Assembly (NCBI GenBank): GCA_964610385.1
Contig: CAZSXW010000007.1
Coordinates: 37,632 to 101,631 of the forward strand
Origin: CAZBSE01 sp964610385
GTDB taxonomy: Bacteria > Actinomycetota > Humimicrobiia > Humimicrobiales > Humimicrobiaceae
DNA length: 64,000 bases
Direction: 5' to 3'
Part shown: one piece after another, positions 35,489 through 44,863 of the stretch
How positions within the stretch are numbered: the first letter of the stretch is position 1
Layout: each line of letters starts with the position of its first letter
The notes under the pieces: generated by a model
Database searches by the model: none
The model's input: the letters and a program-made list of their open reading frames with translations, nothing else
Told to the model about the DNA's origin: nothing
Made by a program: the position numbers and the translations under genes

Positions 35489-36313
35489 ATGACCGCAAAG
35501 GATATTAAGCATGCTCCAAAAGCCGATATCGGTATATTTGGAGGTTCGGGATTTTACTCATTTCTGAAAAAGGTAAAGGAATACAGGGTAGAGACTCCTT
35601 ACGGCGCTCCTTCGGATAAAGTGGTAATAGGAGATGTGGAAGATAAAAAGGTCGCATTTTTACCTAGACATGGAAAAAAACACAATGTGCCTCCTCATAA
35701 GATAAATTACAGGGCAAATATTTATGCCATGAAAAAGCTGGGAGTAAAGTATATATTTGGACCCTGCACCTCCGGGAGCCTGCAGCCCCATGTAAAACGG
35801 GGTCAGTTTGTGATATGCGATCAATTTGTGGACAGGACCAAGGGAAGGATCGATACCTTTTATGACGGTCCAAAGACAATTCATATGTCCATGGCCGAGC
35901 CGTACTGCCCGGTCTTGAGGGAAATCGTGATCGAAAGCGCACAGGAGCTGAAAATAGACTGTCACCCAAGAGGAACGGTAGTGGTGATACAGGGCCCCAG
36001 GTTCAGCACCAAGGCAGAAAGCAGGTGGTTTTCCAACCAGGGATGGGAAGTAATAAGCATGACTCAGTATCCCGAAATGTATCTGGCAAGAGAACAGGAA
36101 ATATGCTACGTGAATATTTCACTGATAACCGATTATGATGTGGGGCTGGAAGGCCGCCCTGAAATAAAACCGGTTACCATTGAAGAAGTCATAAGGGTGT
36201 CTAAACAGAGCAACGAAAAGGTAAAAAATCTGCTCTATAAGTCAATTTTAAAAATAACAGGCGAAAGAGACTGCATCTGCTCGCATGCATTGAGAGATGC
36301 TGTGGTAGAATAG
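35489..36313 (+). CDS. mtnP: S-methyl-5'-thioadenosine phosphorylase
   Basis: 274 residues. IGIFGGSGFYSF binds phosphate, FLPRHGKKHNVPPHKINYRANI is the PNP/MTAP family 2 signature (positions about 54-76), QGPRFSTKAESRWF and SMTQYPEMYLAREQEICY line the purine and methylthio pockets. It splits methylthioadenosine from polyamine synthesis or radical SAM-type chemistry into adenine and methylthioribose-1-phosphate. An adjacent kinase and purC suggest purine recycling. Strong Shine-Dalgarno sequence. Confidence 0.92.
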   Translation: MTAKDIKHAPKADIGIFGGSGFYSFLKKVKEYRVETPYGAPSDKVVIGDVEDKKVAFLPRHGKKHNVPPHKINYRANIYAMKKLGVKYIFGPCTSGSLQPHVKRGQFVICDQFVDRTKGRIDTFYDGPKTIHMSMAEPYCPVLREIVIESAQELKIDCHPRGTVVVIQGPRFSTKAESRWFSNQGWEVISMTQYPEMYLAREQEICYVNISLITDYDVGLEGRPEIKPVTIEEVIRVSKQSNEKVKNLLYKSILKITGERDCICSHALRDAVVE

Positions 36314-36341
36314 ATATTATTATAAATATTATGGAGGTTAC

Positions 36342-37232
36342 ATGAGAGTTATAGGAGACGTGGAAATTGAAAATCTGGAGAAACTGCGAAGCGGGAAAGT
36401 CAGGGAGATGTTTTCCTTTGACGGCAGGATCCTTATAGTCACTACCGACAGGATCTCTGCCTTTGACTATATCCTGCCTTCGCTTATTCCATTAAAGGGT
36501 ATAATTTTAAACAAGATTTCGGTTTTCTGGTTTAATTATTTAAAGGATGTAATCGACAACCATCTAATTGAAAGTGATATAAACAAATTTCCGGAATTTT
36601 TAAAGAAATACAGGGACATGTTAAAAGGCAGGTCGGTTATAGTAAAAAAGGTGAATATTTATCCCATTGAATGTGTGGTCCGGGGCTATATAACCGGATC
36701 GGGCTGGGAAGAGTACAAGAAGACAGGTACGATAGGAGATTTAAAGCTGCCTCCCAATCTTGTCAAGTGCGACCGGCTGCCGGAAGCAATATTTACCCCT
36801 ACAACCAAAGAAGTTTCCGGCCATGATATGACACTTACCATAAACAAAGCCAAAAAGATATTCGGGAACAGGACCATAGAATTTCTAAGGGAAAAAAGCA
36901 TAGAGCTCTATACAAAAGCATCTGAATATGCAATAAGACAGGGAATAATAATTGCAGATACCAAGTTTGAATTCGGCGTGACTGATGATGATATCATAAT
37001 CGCCGATGAAGTGCTGACACCTGATTCATCACGGTTCTGGCCGCTGGATGAGTATGAAGCCGGCAGGGATCAGAACAGTTTTGATAAGCAGTATGTCCGG
37101 GACTATCTTCTCGGTACTGACTGGGACCGTAATTCTGCTCCCCCCAAGCTTCCTCCCGAGGTCATAGAAAAGACAACCGAAAGGTATATTGCTGCATATG
37201 AAAAGATAGTCGGTGAAAAGTTTAAGGTATAG
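36342..37232 (+). CDS. purC: SAICAR synthetase (phosphoribosylaminoimidazolesuccinocarboxamide synthase)
   Basis: 296 residues, the long form. KLRSGKVREMFSFDGRILIV with the ATP loop, TTDRISAFDYILPS, ECVVRGYITGSGWEEY and IIADTKFEFGVTDDD are PurC motifs; LTPDSSRFWPLDEY closes the active site. It joins CAIR and aspartate in purine synthesis. 28 bases behind mtnP with ggaggt upstream. Other pur genes are not in the window. Confidence 0.96.
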   Translation: MRVIGDVEIENLEKLRSGKVREMFSFDGRILIVTTDRISAFDYILPSLIPLKGIILNKISVFWFNYLKDVIDNHLIESDINKFPEFLKKYRDMLKGRSVIVKKVNIYPIECVVRGYITGSGWEEYKKTGTIGDLKLPPNLVKCDRLPEAIFTPTTKEVSGHDMTLTINKAKKIFGNRTIEFLREKSIELYTKASEYAIRQGIIIADTKFEFGVTDDDIIIADEVLTPDSSRFWPLDEYEAGRDQNSFDKQYVRDYLLGTDWDRNSAPPKLPPEVIEKTTERYIAAYEKIVGEKFKV

Positions 37233-37271
37233 TGCAGTTTACAGGCCGGTTAAATTTCTTTCTATTTGGCT

Positions 37272-37829
37272 CTAATCACTGCAGGAGTAAAAATAGACTT
37301 TACCCTGAAGCATTTCGACTTCTCTGTTTGAGAGGTAATCAAATCCCTCGATTACCGGATCGATCTGCAGCATATAAATCCCTTCTTCGGTCACGGCATT
37401 GATGAGTACTTCGACAAAAACACTTTCACCGGGCTCCAGATTATCAGGCAGCGATGTCCTGTTGTTCTCATATGCGCTGTTATCTACGTTCTGACCCCAG
37501 TAATGATAGCTGATTCTAACCCTGTTCTCTCCGTCTGCTCTCCAGGTAAAGTCCGAAGTGTTCTTTATTTCAATTTTTATATAATTATCACTGTCGGTAC
37601 ATAAAAAGGACGGGATATAGCCGGTCATCTCAGCTCCGATCTCTGCATTTTCAAAATCTACCGGCTGGTACTGCTCTTCCAGTTCTTCAATTTCCTCTTC
37701 CGCGCCCGGAGGTGGAGTCACGTCTATTTTATCGGTAGCGGCAGGGGTGCATGAAAAAACACTAAAGATTAAAAATATTGATGCTGCACCTGCCATTAAA
37801 AAAAACAAAGCTGTTTTTTTAGATTTCAT
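37272..37829 (-). CDS. Lipoprotein with Ig-like domain
   Basis: 185 residues from ATG 37829 (GTG 37844 is an alternative). The signal ends in lipobox SVFSC, Cys27. An acidic, proline-rich linker follows, then a beta-sandwich domain: IKNTSDFTWRADGENRVRIS, YHYWGQNV, LEPGESVFVEVLI and GIYMLQIDPVIEG. This pattern is known from domains attached to bacterial glycosyltransferases and methyltransferases and from NBR1-type Ig domains. Likely a surface-bound binding protein. Divergent from the DUF948 gene. Confidence 0.7.
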   Translation of the reverse strand: MKSKKTALFFLMAGAASIFLIFSVFSCTPAATDKIDVTPPPGAEEEIEELEEQYQPVDFENAEIGAEMTGYIPSFLCTDSDNYIKIEIKNTSDFTWRADGENRVRISYHYWGQNVDNSAYENNRTSLPDNLEPGESVFVEVLINAVTEEGIYMLQIDPVIEGFDYLSNREVEMLQGKVYFYSCSD

Positions 37830-37974
37830 ATTACCTTTATACACCGCTTTTTTACTCTAGTTTAATAATTTTTCAGATAGTCTATTATAAATTAATTCTT
37901 TTAATTTTTGAATAAAAGAAACAAAATATATATAATGTTAAGTAATTATTTTTTTATTAATTCAAGAGGTAATC

Positions 37975-38358
37975 ATGACATCATTGGAAATAGTAGGACT
38001 GGTCGCGATAATTTTGATCTCCGCTTTTGCTGTCGCAGGGATAATAATTGCCATACCTTTATTTAAACTGATAAACAGGGTCAAGAATATGGCAGGTAAG
38101 CTTAATGAAAGCCTTATCCCGCTTGTGGAAAAACTGAATGATACCATAGACAGCCTGAATGTGGAAGTAAGTTCCATTGCAGATCTTACCCAGAGTATCA
38201 GTTCTATAATAGAGCAGCTGGAGAAAATAATAAGACTGGCAAGGATCTTGATAACCAGTCCTTTGATCAAAATAATAAGTGCTTCGGCAGGATTGATAAG
38301 CGGTCTTTCAAAAACTGATGCTGAAGATAAAGAAGAAGAGGAGGAGGAAGAAGAATGA
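37975..38358 (+). CDS. DUF948-like membrane-anchored coiled-coil protein
   Basis: 127 residues. One N-terminal membrane helix (LEIVGLVAIILISAFAVAGI and on), an amphipathic helical stretch (VEKLNDTIDSLNVEVSSIAD), a second weak hydrophobic part and a run of glutamates at the end. This matches DUF948, found in Gram-positive cell envelopes and stress operons. Its last bases overlap the start of the YtxH gene (ATGA). Confidence 0.75.
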   Translation: MTSLEIVGLVAIILISAFAVAGIIIAIPLFKLINRVKNMAGKLNESLIPLVEKLNDTIDSLNVEVSSIADLTQSISSIIEQLEKIIRLARILITSPLIKIISASAGLISGLSKTDAEDKEEEEEEEE

Positions 38359-38759
38359 ACGATAAAAAAGAAGAAAGAGGTGGAAGCAGTTTTACCGATA
38401 TATTTATAACACTGGCTGTAGGAATATCTGTAGGTTTCGTATTGGGGATATTATTTGCACCTAAATCTGGTAAAGAGACCAGGAAGGAAATAAAGGAGAA
38501 GAGCGAGGAGATCATTGAGAGGGGCCGGGAAAACCTTGGTACGGTAGTCGAGAGGACAAAGGAATATGTGGAGAAAGGCAAGGGTAAACTGGCAGAGCTT
38601 AGAGACAGAAGTGAAGAATTCATTGAAAAAGGTAAAGAAAAGATTTCCGATATTTCCAAGGCCATGGGTTCAAAATCAAGCGATACCGGCAAGAAAGTAA
38701 AAAAAGTAATGAAAAAGGGAAAAGCTGCTGCAAAGAAAGTTGAAGAAGAGCTTTCATAA
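38355..38759 (+). CDS. YtxH domain protein
   Basis: 134 residues: one membrane helix with the YtxH motif LGILFAPKSGKETRKEI, then a long charged helix of about 90 residues with repeated EKGK units (VEKGKGKLAEL, IEKGKEKISDI), and a Lys/Ala-rich tail. YtxH proteins are general-stress proteins in Bacillus and often pair with DUF948. It overlaps the DUF948 gene by 4 bases; tldD follows after 18. Confidence 0.82.
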   Translation: MNDKKEERGGSSFTDIFITLAVGISVGFVLGILFAPKSGKETRKEIKEKSEEIIERGRENLGTVVERTKEYVEKGKGKLAELRDRSEEFIEKGKEKISDISKAMGSKSSDTGKKVKKVMKKGKAAAKKVEEELS

Positions 38760-38777
38760 ACAGGGAATTAAACTATA

Positions 38778-40163
38778 TTGATCGGAAGCGGACTCACCAA
38801 AAAGATTTTAAACGCCTTACTTAAAAATGGTGCCGATTTTTCAGAAATCTTTATACAAAAAAGGATTTCCGGCATCATTCGTCTTGATGACAGTAAAATC
38901 GATAACTCAAGCAGCGGTTACGAGCTGGGCTGCGGGCTTAGATTATGGGCCGGTGACAGCACCTTTTATGCCTATGTAGATTCACTTCAGAAAGAAAAAT
39001 TGCTGGATGCAGCCAAAATATTAAGTTCCGCGATAAACGGAAGCAGTTCTCTGAAAGTACTGGATCTCACAAGCACTGATAGTCCATACCGCACAAGTAT
39101 AAAAAAATTTCCCGAACGGATCAGCCGGGATATAAAAAAAGATATTCTAAAGTCGGTTGATAAAAAATCCAGGGATTTCAGCCCCTATATCATCCAGGTC
39201 ACTGCAAATCTCTCTGACGATACGCAAGAAGTATATATTGCCAATTCCTATGGAATATCTTCTTATGAGGAGAAGGTAAAGACCTTCCTTGGGGTAAATG
39301 TAGTAGCTAAAAAGAAAACAGAGGTAAGGACGGGATATAAATCACTGGCAAGAACGAGCGGTTATGAGATATTTGACGTAAAAAGTCCCGAAAAAGCGGC
39401 TCTGGAGGCTGCCGAAATCTCAGTGAAAATGCTGGATGCAGTGGGAGCTCCGGCGGGTGAACTGCCTGTAGTAATAGGACCGGCATTCGGCGGAGTCATT
39501 TTCCATGAGGCATGCGGCCACGGGCTGGAAGCTGATGCGGTAATGAAGGACGCTACGGTCTTTAAGGGTAAAATGGGTAAAAAGGTCGCCAGTGATATAG
39601 TGACGGCGGCAGACGACTCCACAATTAAATATCTCTGGGGTTCATACAGGTTTGACGGGGAGGGATGTCCTTCTTCAAAAACAGTATTAATAAAAGACGG
39701 CATCCTCACAAGCTATATCTATGATCTCAGGACCTCGGTTAAGCTGGGTGCAAAGCAGACAGGCAATGGTAGGAGGCAGTCTTTTAGGGATGTCCCTATT
39801 CCAAGGATGAGCAATACCTATATTGCAAATGGAAAGCAGGATAAAGATTCGATCATAAGGTCTGTAAGCAGGGGTATTTATGCCAAAGAATTTGCGGGAG
39901 GTCAGGTCGATCCCGCAACGGGTGATTTCGTATTTGGAATAAGTGAGGGTTATTTGATAGAGAACGGTAAATTAAGTTTTCCCATAAAGGGTGCGACTCT
40001 TATAGGAAACGGCCCGGCCGTACTGAAGAGGATCGAAGCGTTAGGAAACGATCTGGGTTTTGCCCCCGGCATCTGCGGGAAGAGCGGCCAGTCAGTATCC
40101 AATGAAGTAGGCCAGCCTACCATAAAAGTGAGCAGCATGACAGTAGGGGGGACAGGCAGATAA
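38778..40163 (+). CDS. tldD: TldD metalloprotease
   Basis: 461 residues. The zinc site is FHEACGHGLEAD (HEACGH at residues 243-248), and FRDVPIPRMSNTYI and GGQVDPATGDFVFGISEGYLI are conserved in TldD. With TldE/PmbA it forms a heterodimeric protease that trims unfolded or leader-type peptides, as in CcdA degradation and microcin maturation. It starts with TTG. One base separates it from pmbA. Confidence 0.93.
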   Translation: MIGSGLTKKILNALLKNGADFSEIFIQKRISGIIRLDDSKIDNSSSGYELGCGLRLWAGDSTFYAYVDSLQKEKLLDAAKILSSAINGSSSLKVLDLTSTDSPYRTSIKKFPERISRDIKKDILKSVDKKSRDFSPYIIQVTANLSDDTQEVYIANSYGISSYEEKVKTFLGVNVVAKKKTEVRTGYKSLARTSGYEIFDVKSPEKAALEAAEISVKMLDAVGAPAGELPVVIGPAFGGVIFHEACGHGLEADAVMKDATVFKGKMGKKVASDIVTAADDSTIKYLWGSYRFDGEGCPSSKTVLIKDGILTSYIYDLRTSVKLGAKQTGNGRRQSFRDVPIPRMSNTYIANGKQDKDSIIRSVSRGIYAKEFAGGQVDPATGDFVFGISEGYLIENGKLSFPIKGATLIGNGPAVLKRIEALGNDLGFAPGICGKSGQSVSNEVGQPTIKVSSMTVGGTGR

Positions 40164-40164
40164 A

Positions 40165-41565
40165 ATGCAGAATAAAAAGAGCGGTAAGACTAAAGACAGC
40201 AGGCTGCTGAAGATATGCAGGGATACGGCGGTCAGGATAGGCAGGCAAAACGTTGATGAATTCGAAATCTTTTCGGCAGGCTCGATAACAACTGAAATAG
40301 AGATCTTTAAAGGTAAGGTAGAAACTCTTTCATTCTCGGATTCGATCGGGCTGGGTATCAGGGTCTTTAAAGACAGATCGGTAGGATATGCATATACTTC
40401 CGTTCTTGATTCCAAAAGTATAGAGGACTGCATTGAAAAGGCGGTATCCAACTCTAAAATCACCAAAAAAGAGGATTATAATTATCTTCCCAGGGAGGAA
40501 GAATTTAAGTTTAAGGAAAAACTGATAGATGACAGTGTGCTGTTCAGGGAAGATATGCTTAAACTTGATACCAGGGACAAAATTGCTATGGCAAAGAAGC
40601 TTGAGACGCTGACCAAGAGCAAAGATAAAAGAATAGTAAGTATTAACAACGTCATCTATAGTGACGGTATTTATGAGACGGCTATACTTAATTCAGCCGG
40701 ACTGAGTGATAAATACCGGGCCACTTCGTGCTTCGTTTATGTGGCTGCGATTTCCAGGCAGGGAAAGGATACATCAACGGGTGATTTTTTTGATTACGAC
40801 AGGTCTGCCTCTGATATGGATCTGGAAAAGGTGGCAAAGACAGCCGCCAGGCGGTCCGTTTCGGTACTGGGAGCAAAGAAAATAAAGTCCGGACGGGTAG
40901 ATCTTCTTCTTGATCCCGTCGTGTCATCGCAGTTTCTGGGAATCATTGCCGGCAGCCTGACAGCCGATACGGTGCAGAAAGGGAAGTCGCTTTTTAAAGG
41001 AAAGATCGGCCAGAAAGTATTCTCTATTGATGTGGACGTATTTGACGATGGTACCCTGCCTTCGGGACTTGCTTCAAAACCCTTTGACGGAGAAGGAGTC
41101 ACCAAAGGAAAAACTCATGTGTTTGAAAAAGGTTATCTAAAGACCTACCTCTATAATACATATACAGCAAGGAGGGACAAGACCCTGTCCACAGGCAATG
41201 CAGTAAGAGCTTCCTACCGGTCGACGCCCGTAGTGGGTACTTCAAACTTCTATCTCAAACCTTCCAATGCCGGCTTTGATGAGCTTCTTGCCGGAATCGA
41301 CAAGGGCTTTTACGTAATGGATATAATAGGGCTTCATTCAGGGGTGAATCCCATCTCCGGGCAGATGAGTGTGGGAGCCAAGGGAATATGGATTGAAAAG
41401 GGAAGCCTTAAGCACCCGGTAAAGGAAGTCACCATTGCCACGGATATCATGAGTTTCTGCAGGAGTATAAGAAAGGTGGGAAAGGACCTCCTGTTTTTAC
41501 CATGGGGCGGATATACTGGATGCCCCTCGATGGTGGTAAAAGATATAATGGTCGGCGGCAGGTGA
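40165..41565 (+). CDS. pmbA: TldE/PmbA, inactive partner of TldD
   Basis: 466 residues with the same overall fold as TldD but no HExxxH motif, as expected for TldE/PmbA. GLGIRVFKDRSVGYAYTS, LASKPFDGEGVTKGKTHVFEKG and HSGVNPISGQMSVGAKGIWI are family motifs. It forms the TldD/TldE complex. Its end is convergent with the following exporter gene. Confidence 0.93.
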   Translation: MQNKKSGKTKDSRLLKICRDTAVRIGRQNVDEFEIFSAGSITTEIEIFKGKVETLSFSDSIGLGIRVFKDRSVGYAYTSVLDSKSIEDCIEKAVSNSKITKKEDYNYLPREEEFKFKEKLIDDSVLFREDMLKLDTRDKIAMAKKLETLTKSKDKRIVSINNVIYSDGIYETAILNSAGLSDKYRATSCFVYVAAISRQGKDTSTGDFFDYDRSASDMDLEKVAKTAARRSVSVLGAKKIKSGRVDLLLDPVVSSQFLGIIAGSLTADTVQKGKSLFKGKIGQKVFSIDVDVFDDGTLPSGLASKPFDGEGVTKGKTHVFEKGYLKTYLYNTYTARRDKTLSTGNAVRASYRSTPVVGTSNFYLKPSNAGFDELLAGIDKGFYVMDIIGLHSGVNPISGQMSVGAKGIWIEKGSLKHPVKEVTIATDIMSFCRSIRKVGKDLLFLPWGGYTGCPSMVVKDIMVGGR

Positions 41566-41576
41566 TTTTCTACCAG

Positions 41577-42077
41577 TTAACCTGCGATGATGAATTTAAC
41601 GTAACCCACCGTCTTGCATATGACAGTTACGATTATACCGGCAATAAGTACTCCGATGAATATGTGAAGAAGCGCTTTTTTGCGCGGGATGCCGAAAACA
41701 AAGGCGATCAGCGCTCCGGTCCATCCGCCAGTGATAGGCAGGGGTATTCCTACGAAACTGACCAGGGCGATACCCTCGTATTTTTCAAATCTTTTTGAGT
41801 GGCGTCTTCTGGTATAGCCGAAAAGCCAGTTGAAAAATCTTCTTGCCAGTCTGAATCTGTTCATCAAGAATTTTGATACCGGCTCCAGGATCCATAGTAT
41901 GGCGATGACAGGTACCATGTTTCCGATAACCGATATTATATATGTCTCAAAAATATTCATACCGTAGGTACCCAGCGCAACAGGTATTGCTGCACGGAGT
42001 TCACCCACGGGAGTCATAGCGGTAAAGAAGGTGGCTATCCTGGGAGAAATGTATTCTAAAAAATTGGTATAGTCCAT
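41577..42077 (-). CDS. Small multidrug-export family membrane protein
   Basis: 166 residues with about four hydrophobic segments. TPVGELRAAIPVALGTYGM near residue 20 and VGIPLPITGGWTGALIAF near residue 110 are the repeated half motifs of the Sm_multidrug_ex (PF06695) family, related to the DedA fold. Transport substrate unproven. Convergent with pmbA. Confidence 0.85.
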   Translation of the reverse strand: MDYTNFLEYISPRIATFFTAMTPVGELRAAIPVALGTYGMNIFETYIISVIGNMVPVIAILWILEPVSKFLMNRFRLARRFFNWLFGYTRRRHSKRFEKYEGIALVSFVGIPLPITGGWTGALIAFVFGIPRKKALLHIFIGVLIAGIIVTVICKTVGYVKFIIAG

Positions 42078-42148
42078 ATCTATTTTTTATTTTTAATTGT
42101 TTTATGCTATATTTAAAAACTGATTAAAAATTTTATTCATTATATAAG

Positions 42149-43051
42149 TTGAGTATTTTACAGTCAATCGTTTTAGGGATAATCCAGGGTATAACCGAGT
42201 TTTTTCCCATAAGCAGCTCTGGGCATCTTGTTATCTTTCCATATTTTTTCAACTGGGATTATATGCCTCTTTACTTTGCGGTCACTGTTCATTTTGCCAC
42301 TCTTGCTGCAGTGGTCACCGTTTTTTACCGGGAGATCTACAGGATAATAAAGGCAGTGGTGCTGGGTATATTCAAAAGGAAAATACGAAGCTCGGATGAT
42401 TTCAGGATAGGTATCTTTATAATAATAGCAAGCATTCCGGCCGCGCTGGCAGGATTTTTCCTTGATGATTACGTGGAAGGTCTTTTTACCAGGCCGCTTA
42501 TAGTGGCAGTGTTTTTGCTTGTGACTGCATTTATCCTGTGGATCTGCGAGGTAAGAGGTGCCCGTATTGAAAACAAACTGGATAAAAGCTCTATTGAAAG
42601 AAGCGGCGGACTTTTGGGTAGGAGCAGTACTGGCGGAAGCAGCACCGGCAGTGTAAGGTTTAACCTCTTTATTTCCACTATGACCGGGATAGGGCAGGCA
42701 CTGGCCATCCTGCCCGGTATTTCAAGGTCCGGAGCTACCATATCATTTGCAAGGTTTTTCGGCATAAGGAGAAGTGATGCAGTCAGATTTTCATTTTTAC
42801 TCTCAGTTCCCGTGATTTTCGGTTCCTTTATATATGAACTTTCAAGATCTTATAGTATCATATCAGCCGGGGGCAGCCACGCGGTTTTAAATCTTACCGC
42901 AGGATTTATATCTGCCTATGTTTCGGGATTTTTTGCCATAAAATTTTTGGTCTATTTTACCGCAAGGAAAAATTTAAATGTTTTTGCTGTATACTGTACC
43001 TGTCTTTCGGCAGCGATTTTTATTTTTTATTTGATAAACAGATTTATCTAA
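42149..43051 (+). CDS. uppP: Undecaprenyl-diphosphatase UppP (BacA)
   Basis: 300 residues, about eight membrane helices. IIQGITEFFPISSSGHLVI and GIGQALAILPGISRSGATIS are the two signature motifs, with Glu and Ser/Arg residues of the active site. It regenerates undecaprenyl phosphate, the lipid carrier for cell wall synthesis, and gives bacitracin resistance. A stretch rich in Ser/Gly (SSTGGSSTG) near residue 165 is an unusual low-complexity insert. Start TTG. Confidence 0.94.
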   Translation: MSILQSIVLGIIQGITEFFPISSSGHLVIFPYFFNWDYMPLYFAVTVHFATLAAVVTVFYREIYRIIKAVVLGIFKRKIRSSDDFRIGIFIIIASIPAALAGFFLDDYVEGLFTRPLIVAVFLLVTAFILWICEVRGARIENKLDKSSIERSGGLLGRSSTGGSSTGSVRFNLFISTMTGIGQALAILPGISRSGATISFARFFGIRRSDAVRFSFLLSVPVIFGSFIYELSRSYSIISAGGSHAVLNLTAGFISAYVSGFFAIKFLVYFTARKNLNVFAVYCTCLSAAIFIFYLINRFI

Positions 43052-43072
43052 AGGAGTGTGAGCATACAAGTC

Positions 43073-43801
43073 ATGAAGGGTATTATACTGGCAGGCGGTC
43101 TGGGTACACGGCTTATGCCCTGTACAAAGGTGACCAACAAGCACCTGCTTCCAGTCTATGACAAGCCGATGATCTATTATCCGCTGCAGACTCTGGTGAA
43201 TGCGGGACTGGAAGATATAATGATTGTCACCGGAGATAAAAGTGCTGGTGATTTCTTAAGGATTTTGGGCAACGGTAAGGAATTTGGCCTTAAGGATATA
43301 AGTTATGCCTATCAGGAGGGAGAAGGCGGAATAGCCGATGCTCTTAGACTGGCCGAAGGTTTCGTTGATGATGATAAGATGGTGGTAATACTTGGCGATA
43401 ATATAATAGAGAAAGATATTCTGGGTGCCGTAAAAGAGTTTGAAAAACAGGACAGGGGAGCAAAGATATTCTTAAAAGAAGTAGACAATCCTGAAAGGTT
43501 TGGTGTTGCCGAGGTCAAAGACGGCAAAGTAGTAAAAATTACGGAAAAACCAAAGAAACCAGCAAGCAGGTATGCCGTGGTGGGGATCTATATGTATGAC
43601 AGTGATGTCTTTGAGATCGTAAAAACACTCAAACCCTCGGACAGAGGCGAGCTTGAAATAACCGATGTGAATAATGAGTATATAAAAAGGGGCACTATGA
43701 CCTATTCCATACTTGAGGGCTGGTGGACAGATGCAGCTACCTCCTTTGAGTCATTGTTCAGGGCAAGCAACCTTGTGAGAAAGAGAATAAAAGGCGGTTA
43801 A
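43073..43801 (+). CDS. Sugar nucleotidyltransferase (glucose-1-phosphate thymidylyltransferase-like)
   Basis: 242 residues from ATG 43073, giving the usual start MKGIILAGGLGTRL; a GTG at 43058 is possible. KHLLPVYDKPMIYYPLQTL, VILGDNIIEKDI and VEITEK-type motif (VVKITEKPKKPASRYAVVGIY region) fit RmlA-type enzymes, here of the short form lacking the C-terminal allosteric extension. It makes a nucleotide sugar for surface polysaccharide. 21 bases behind uppP. Confidence 0.88.
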   Translation: MKGIILAGGLGTRLMPCTKVTNKHLLPVYDKPMIYYPLQTLVNAGLEDIMIVTGDKSAGDFLRILGNGKEFGLKDISYAYQEGEGGIADALRLAEGFVDDDKMVVILGDNIIEKDILGAVKEFEKQDRGAKIFLKEVDNPERFGVAEVKDGKVVKITEKPKKPASRYAVVGIYMYDSDVFEIVKTLKPSDRGELEITDVNNEYIKRGTMTYSILEGWWTDAATSFESLFRASNLVRKRIKGG

Positions 43802-43822
43802 AAATCTGATATCATGCGGCTT

Positions 43823-44032
43823 TCAGGTGCAGTGTATTTCTGTTGAATTGCAGTAAAAGCACCTTTTAACATGATGAGTGTTTTTATACCCTCCGTCCGA
43901 AGTCTTAATAGCCCAGGTGAGGGAACAGGTATCATTTTGGTCATCCGAATTCTGGTATATGATAGCATTTCCTTCTTCCTTAACCACACCGATAAATTTG
44001 TATGTGTTACCACATTTCAGACATTTATACAT
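43823..44032 (-). CDS. Small zinc-ribbon protein
   Basis: 69 residues with two CxxC knuckles: YKCLKCGNTYKF at the start and RCFYCNSTEIHC at the end. The ATG is preceded by aaggaga at a good distance, which supports a real gene. It lies antisense to nothing and ends just after the nucleotidyltransferase. Function unknown; one of the small bacterial ribbon proteins. Confidence 0.65.
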   Translation of the reverse strand: MYKCLKCGNTYKFIGVVKEEGNAIIYQNSDDQNDTCSLTWAIKTSDGGYKNTHHVKRCFYCNSTEIHCT

Positions 44033-44238
44033 CCGGTCTCCTTGATATAAATACCAGTTATTATATGTTATTATAATATATTGTAATATAAAATCAATAC
44101 TAATTATATAAATTTTGAATAAAATTAAATGATTTACGGGTTTATTTAATATAAAAATTTAATAGCGAATGTATTTGACTAAAGAAAATAGCTCTGATAA
44201 TATCAATTCAATTACTATTAAAGAGTTTTTTAAAAATC

Positions 44239-44496
44239 ATGCAGATGAAAATCGAAAAACAACATGTAAGGGTAAAGATCAGGACTGAATCTTCTGTGGT
44301 GATAGGCACCGTCCATACTCTGGTAGACGGAAGGCTAAGTGATTATATCACTTCCCAAAGGAACAGGTTTATACCTGTAACGGATGCCGAAGTGCATTAT
44401 CGTGAGGGGAAAGGCAAGGGTTTAGAAGATAATAAAGTCAGAAGGCAGGTTGTTTTTATAAATGTAGAAAAAATAGAGATGATTGAATATCTGTGA
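44239..44496 (+). CDS. DUF6812 family protein
   Basis: 85 residues. VKIRTESSVVIGTVHTLVDG, RLSDYITSQRNRFIPVTDAEV and VVFINVEKIEMIEY fit the DUF6812 pattern, a small all-beta protein. No function known. No Shine-Dalgarno sequence is evident before ATG 44239 or ATG 44245. Thioredoxin follows after 36 bases. Confidence 0.72.
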   Translation: MQMKIEKQHVRVKIRTESSVVIGTVHTLVDGRLSDYITSQRNRFIPVTDAEVHYREGKGKGLEDNKVRRQVVFINVEKIEMIEYL

Positions 44497-44532
44497 TATT
44501 TATAAAAACAATATGATAGAGAGAGGAGAATG

Positions 44533-44859
44533 ATGCCTGAATCAATTAGCCAATTGACTGATTCAAATTTTGAAAGTGAAGTTTTAAACTCTGAAAAACC
44601 GGTCCTGGTAGATTTCTGGGCGGTATGGTGTGGCCCCTGTAAAATGGTCGAGCCCGAGCTGGAGAAGCTTGCGGAAGAGAAAAGCAATGAGCTGATTGTG
44701 AGGAGACTGAATGTGGATGATAACAGGGATACCGCCATAAAATACGGCATTACCGCTATTCCGACCATGATGTTGTTCAAAAAAGGACAGGTAGTAAAAA
44801 AACTTATCGGAGTCATGCCCAAAGATAAGATATTGACCGAAATATCTCAATTTTTATAA
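44533..44859 (+). CDS. trxA: Thioredoxin
   Basis: 108 residues. VLVDFWAVWCGPCKMVEPEL contains the WCGPC active site; the cis-Pro motif is GITAIPTMMLFKKGQ. A general disulfide reductase. ATG 44533 is preferred over ATG 44530 because the aggag Shine-Dalgarno sequence is too close to the first. The next gene starts 4 bases after the stop. Confidence 0.96.
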   Translation: MPESISQLTDSNFESEVLNSEKPVLVDFWAVWCGPCKMVEPELEKLAEEKSNELIVRRLNVDDNRDTAIKYGITAIPTMMLFKKGQVVKKLIGVMPKDKILTEISQFL

Positions 44860-44863
44860 TTTA

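Noticed and set aside
44169..44289. 39-codon plus-strand frame before and inside the DUF6812 gene
   Set aside because: Short, overlapping in another frame, no ribosome-binding site; could also be a frameshifted N-terminus of that gene but cannot be shown.
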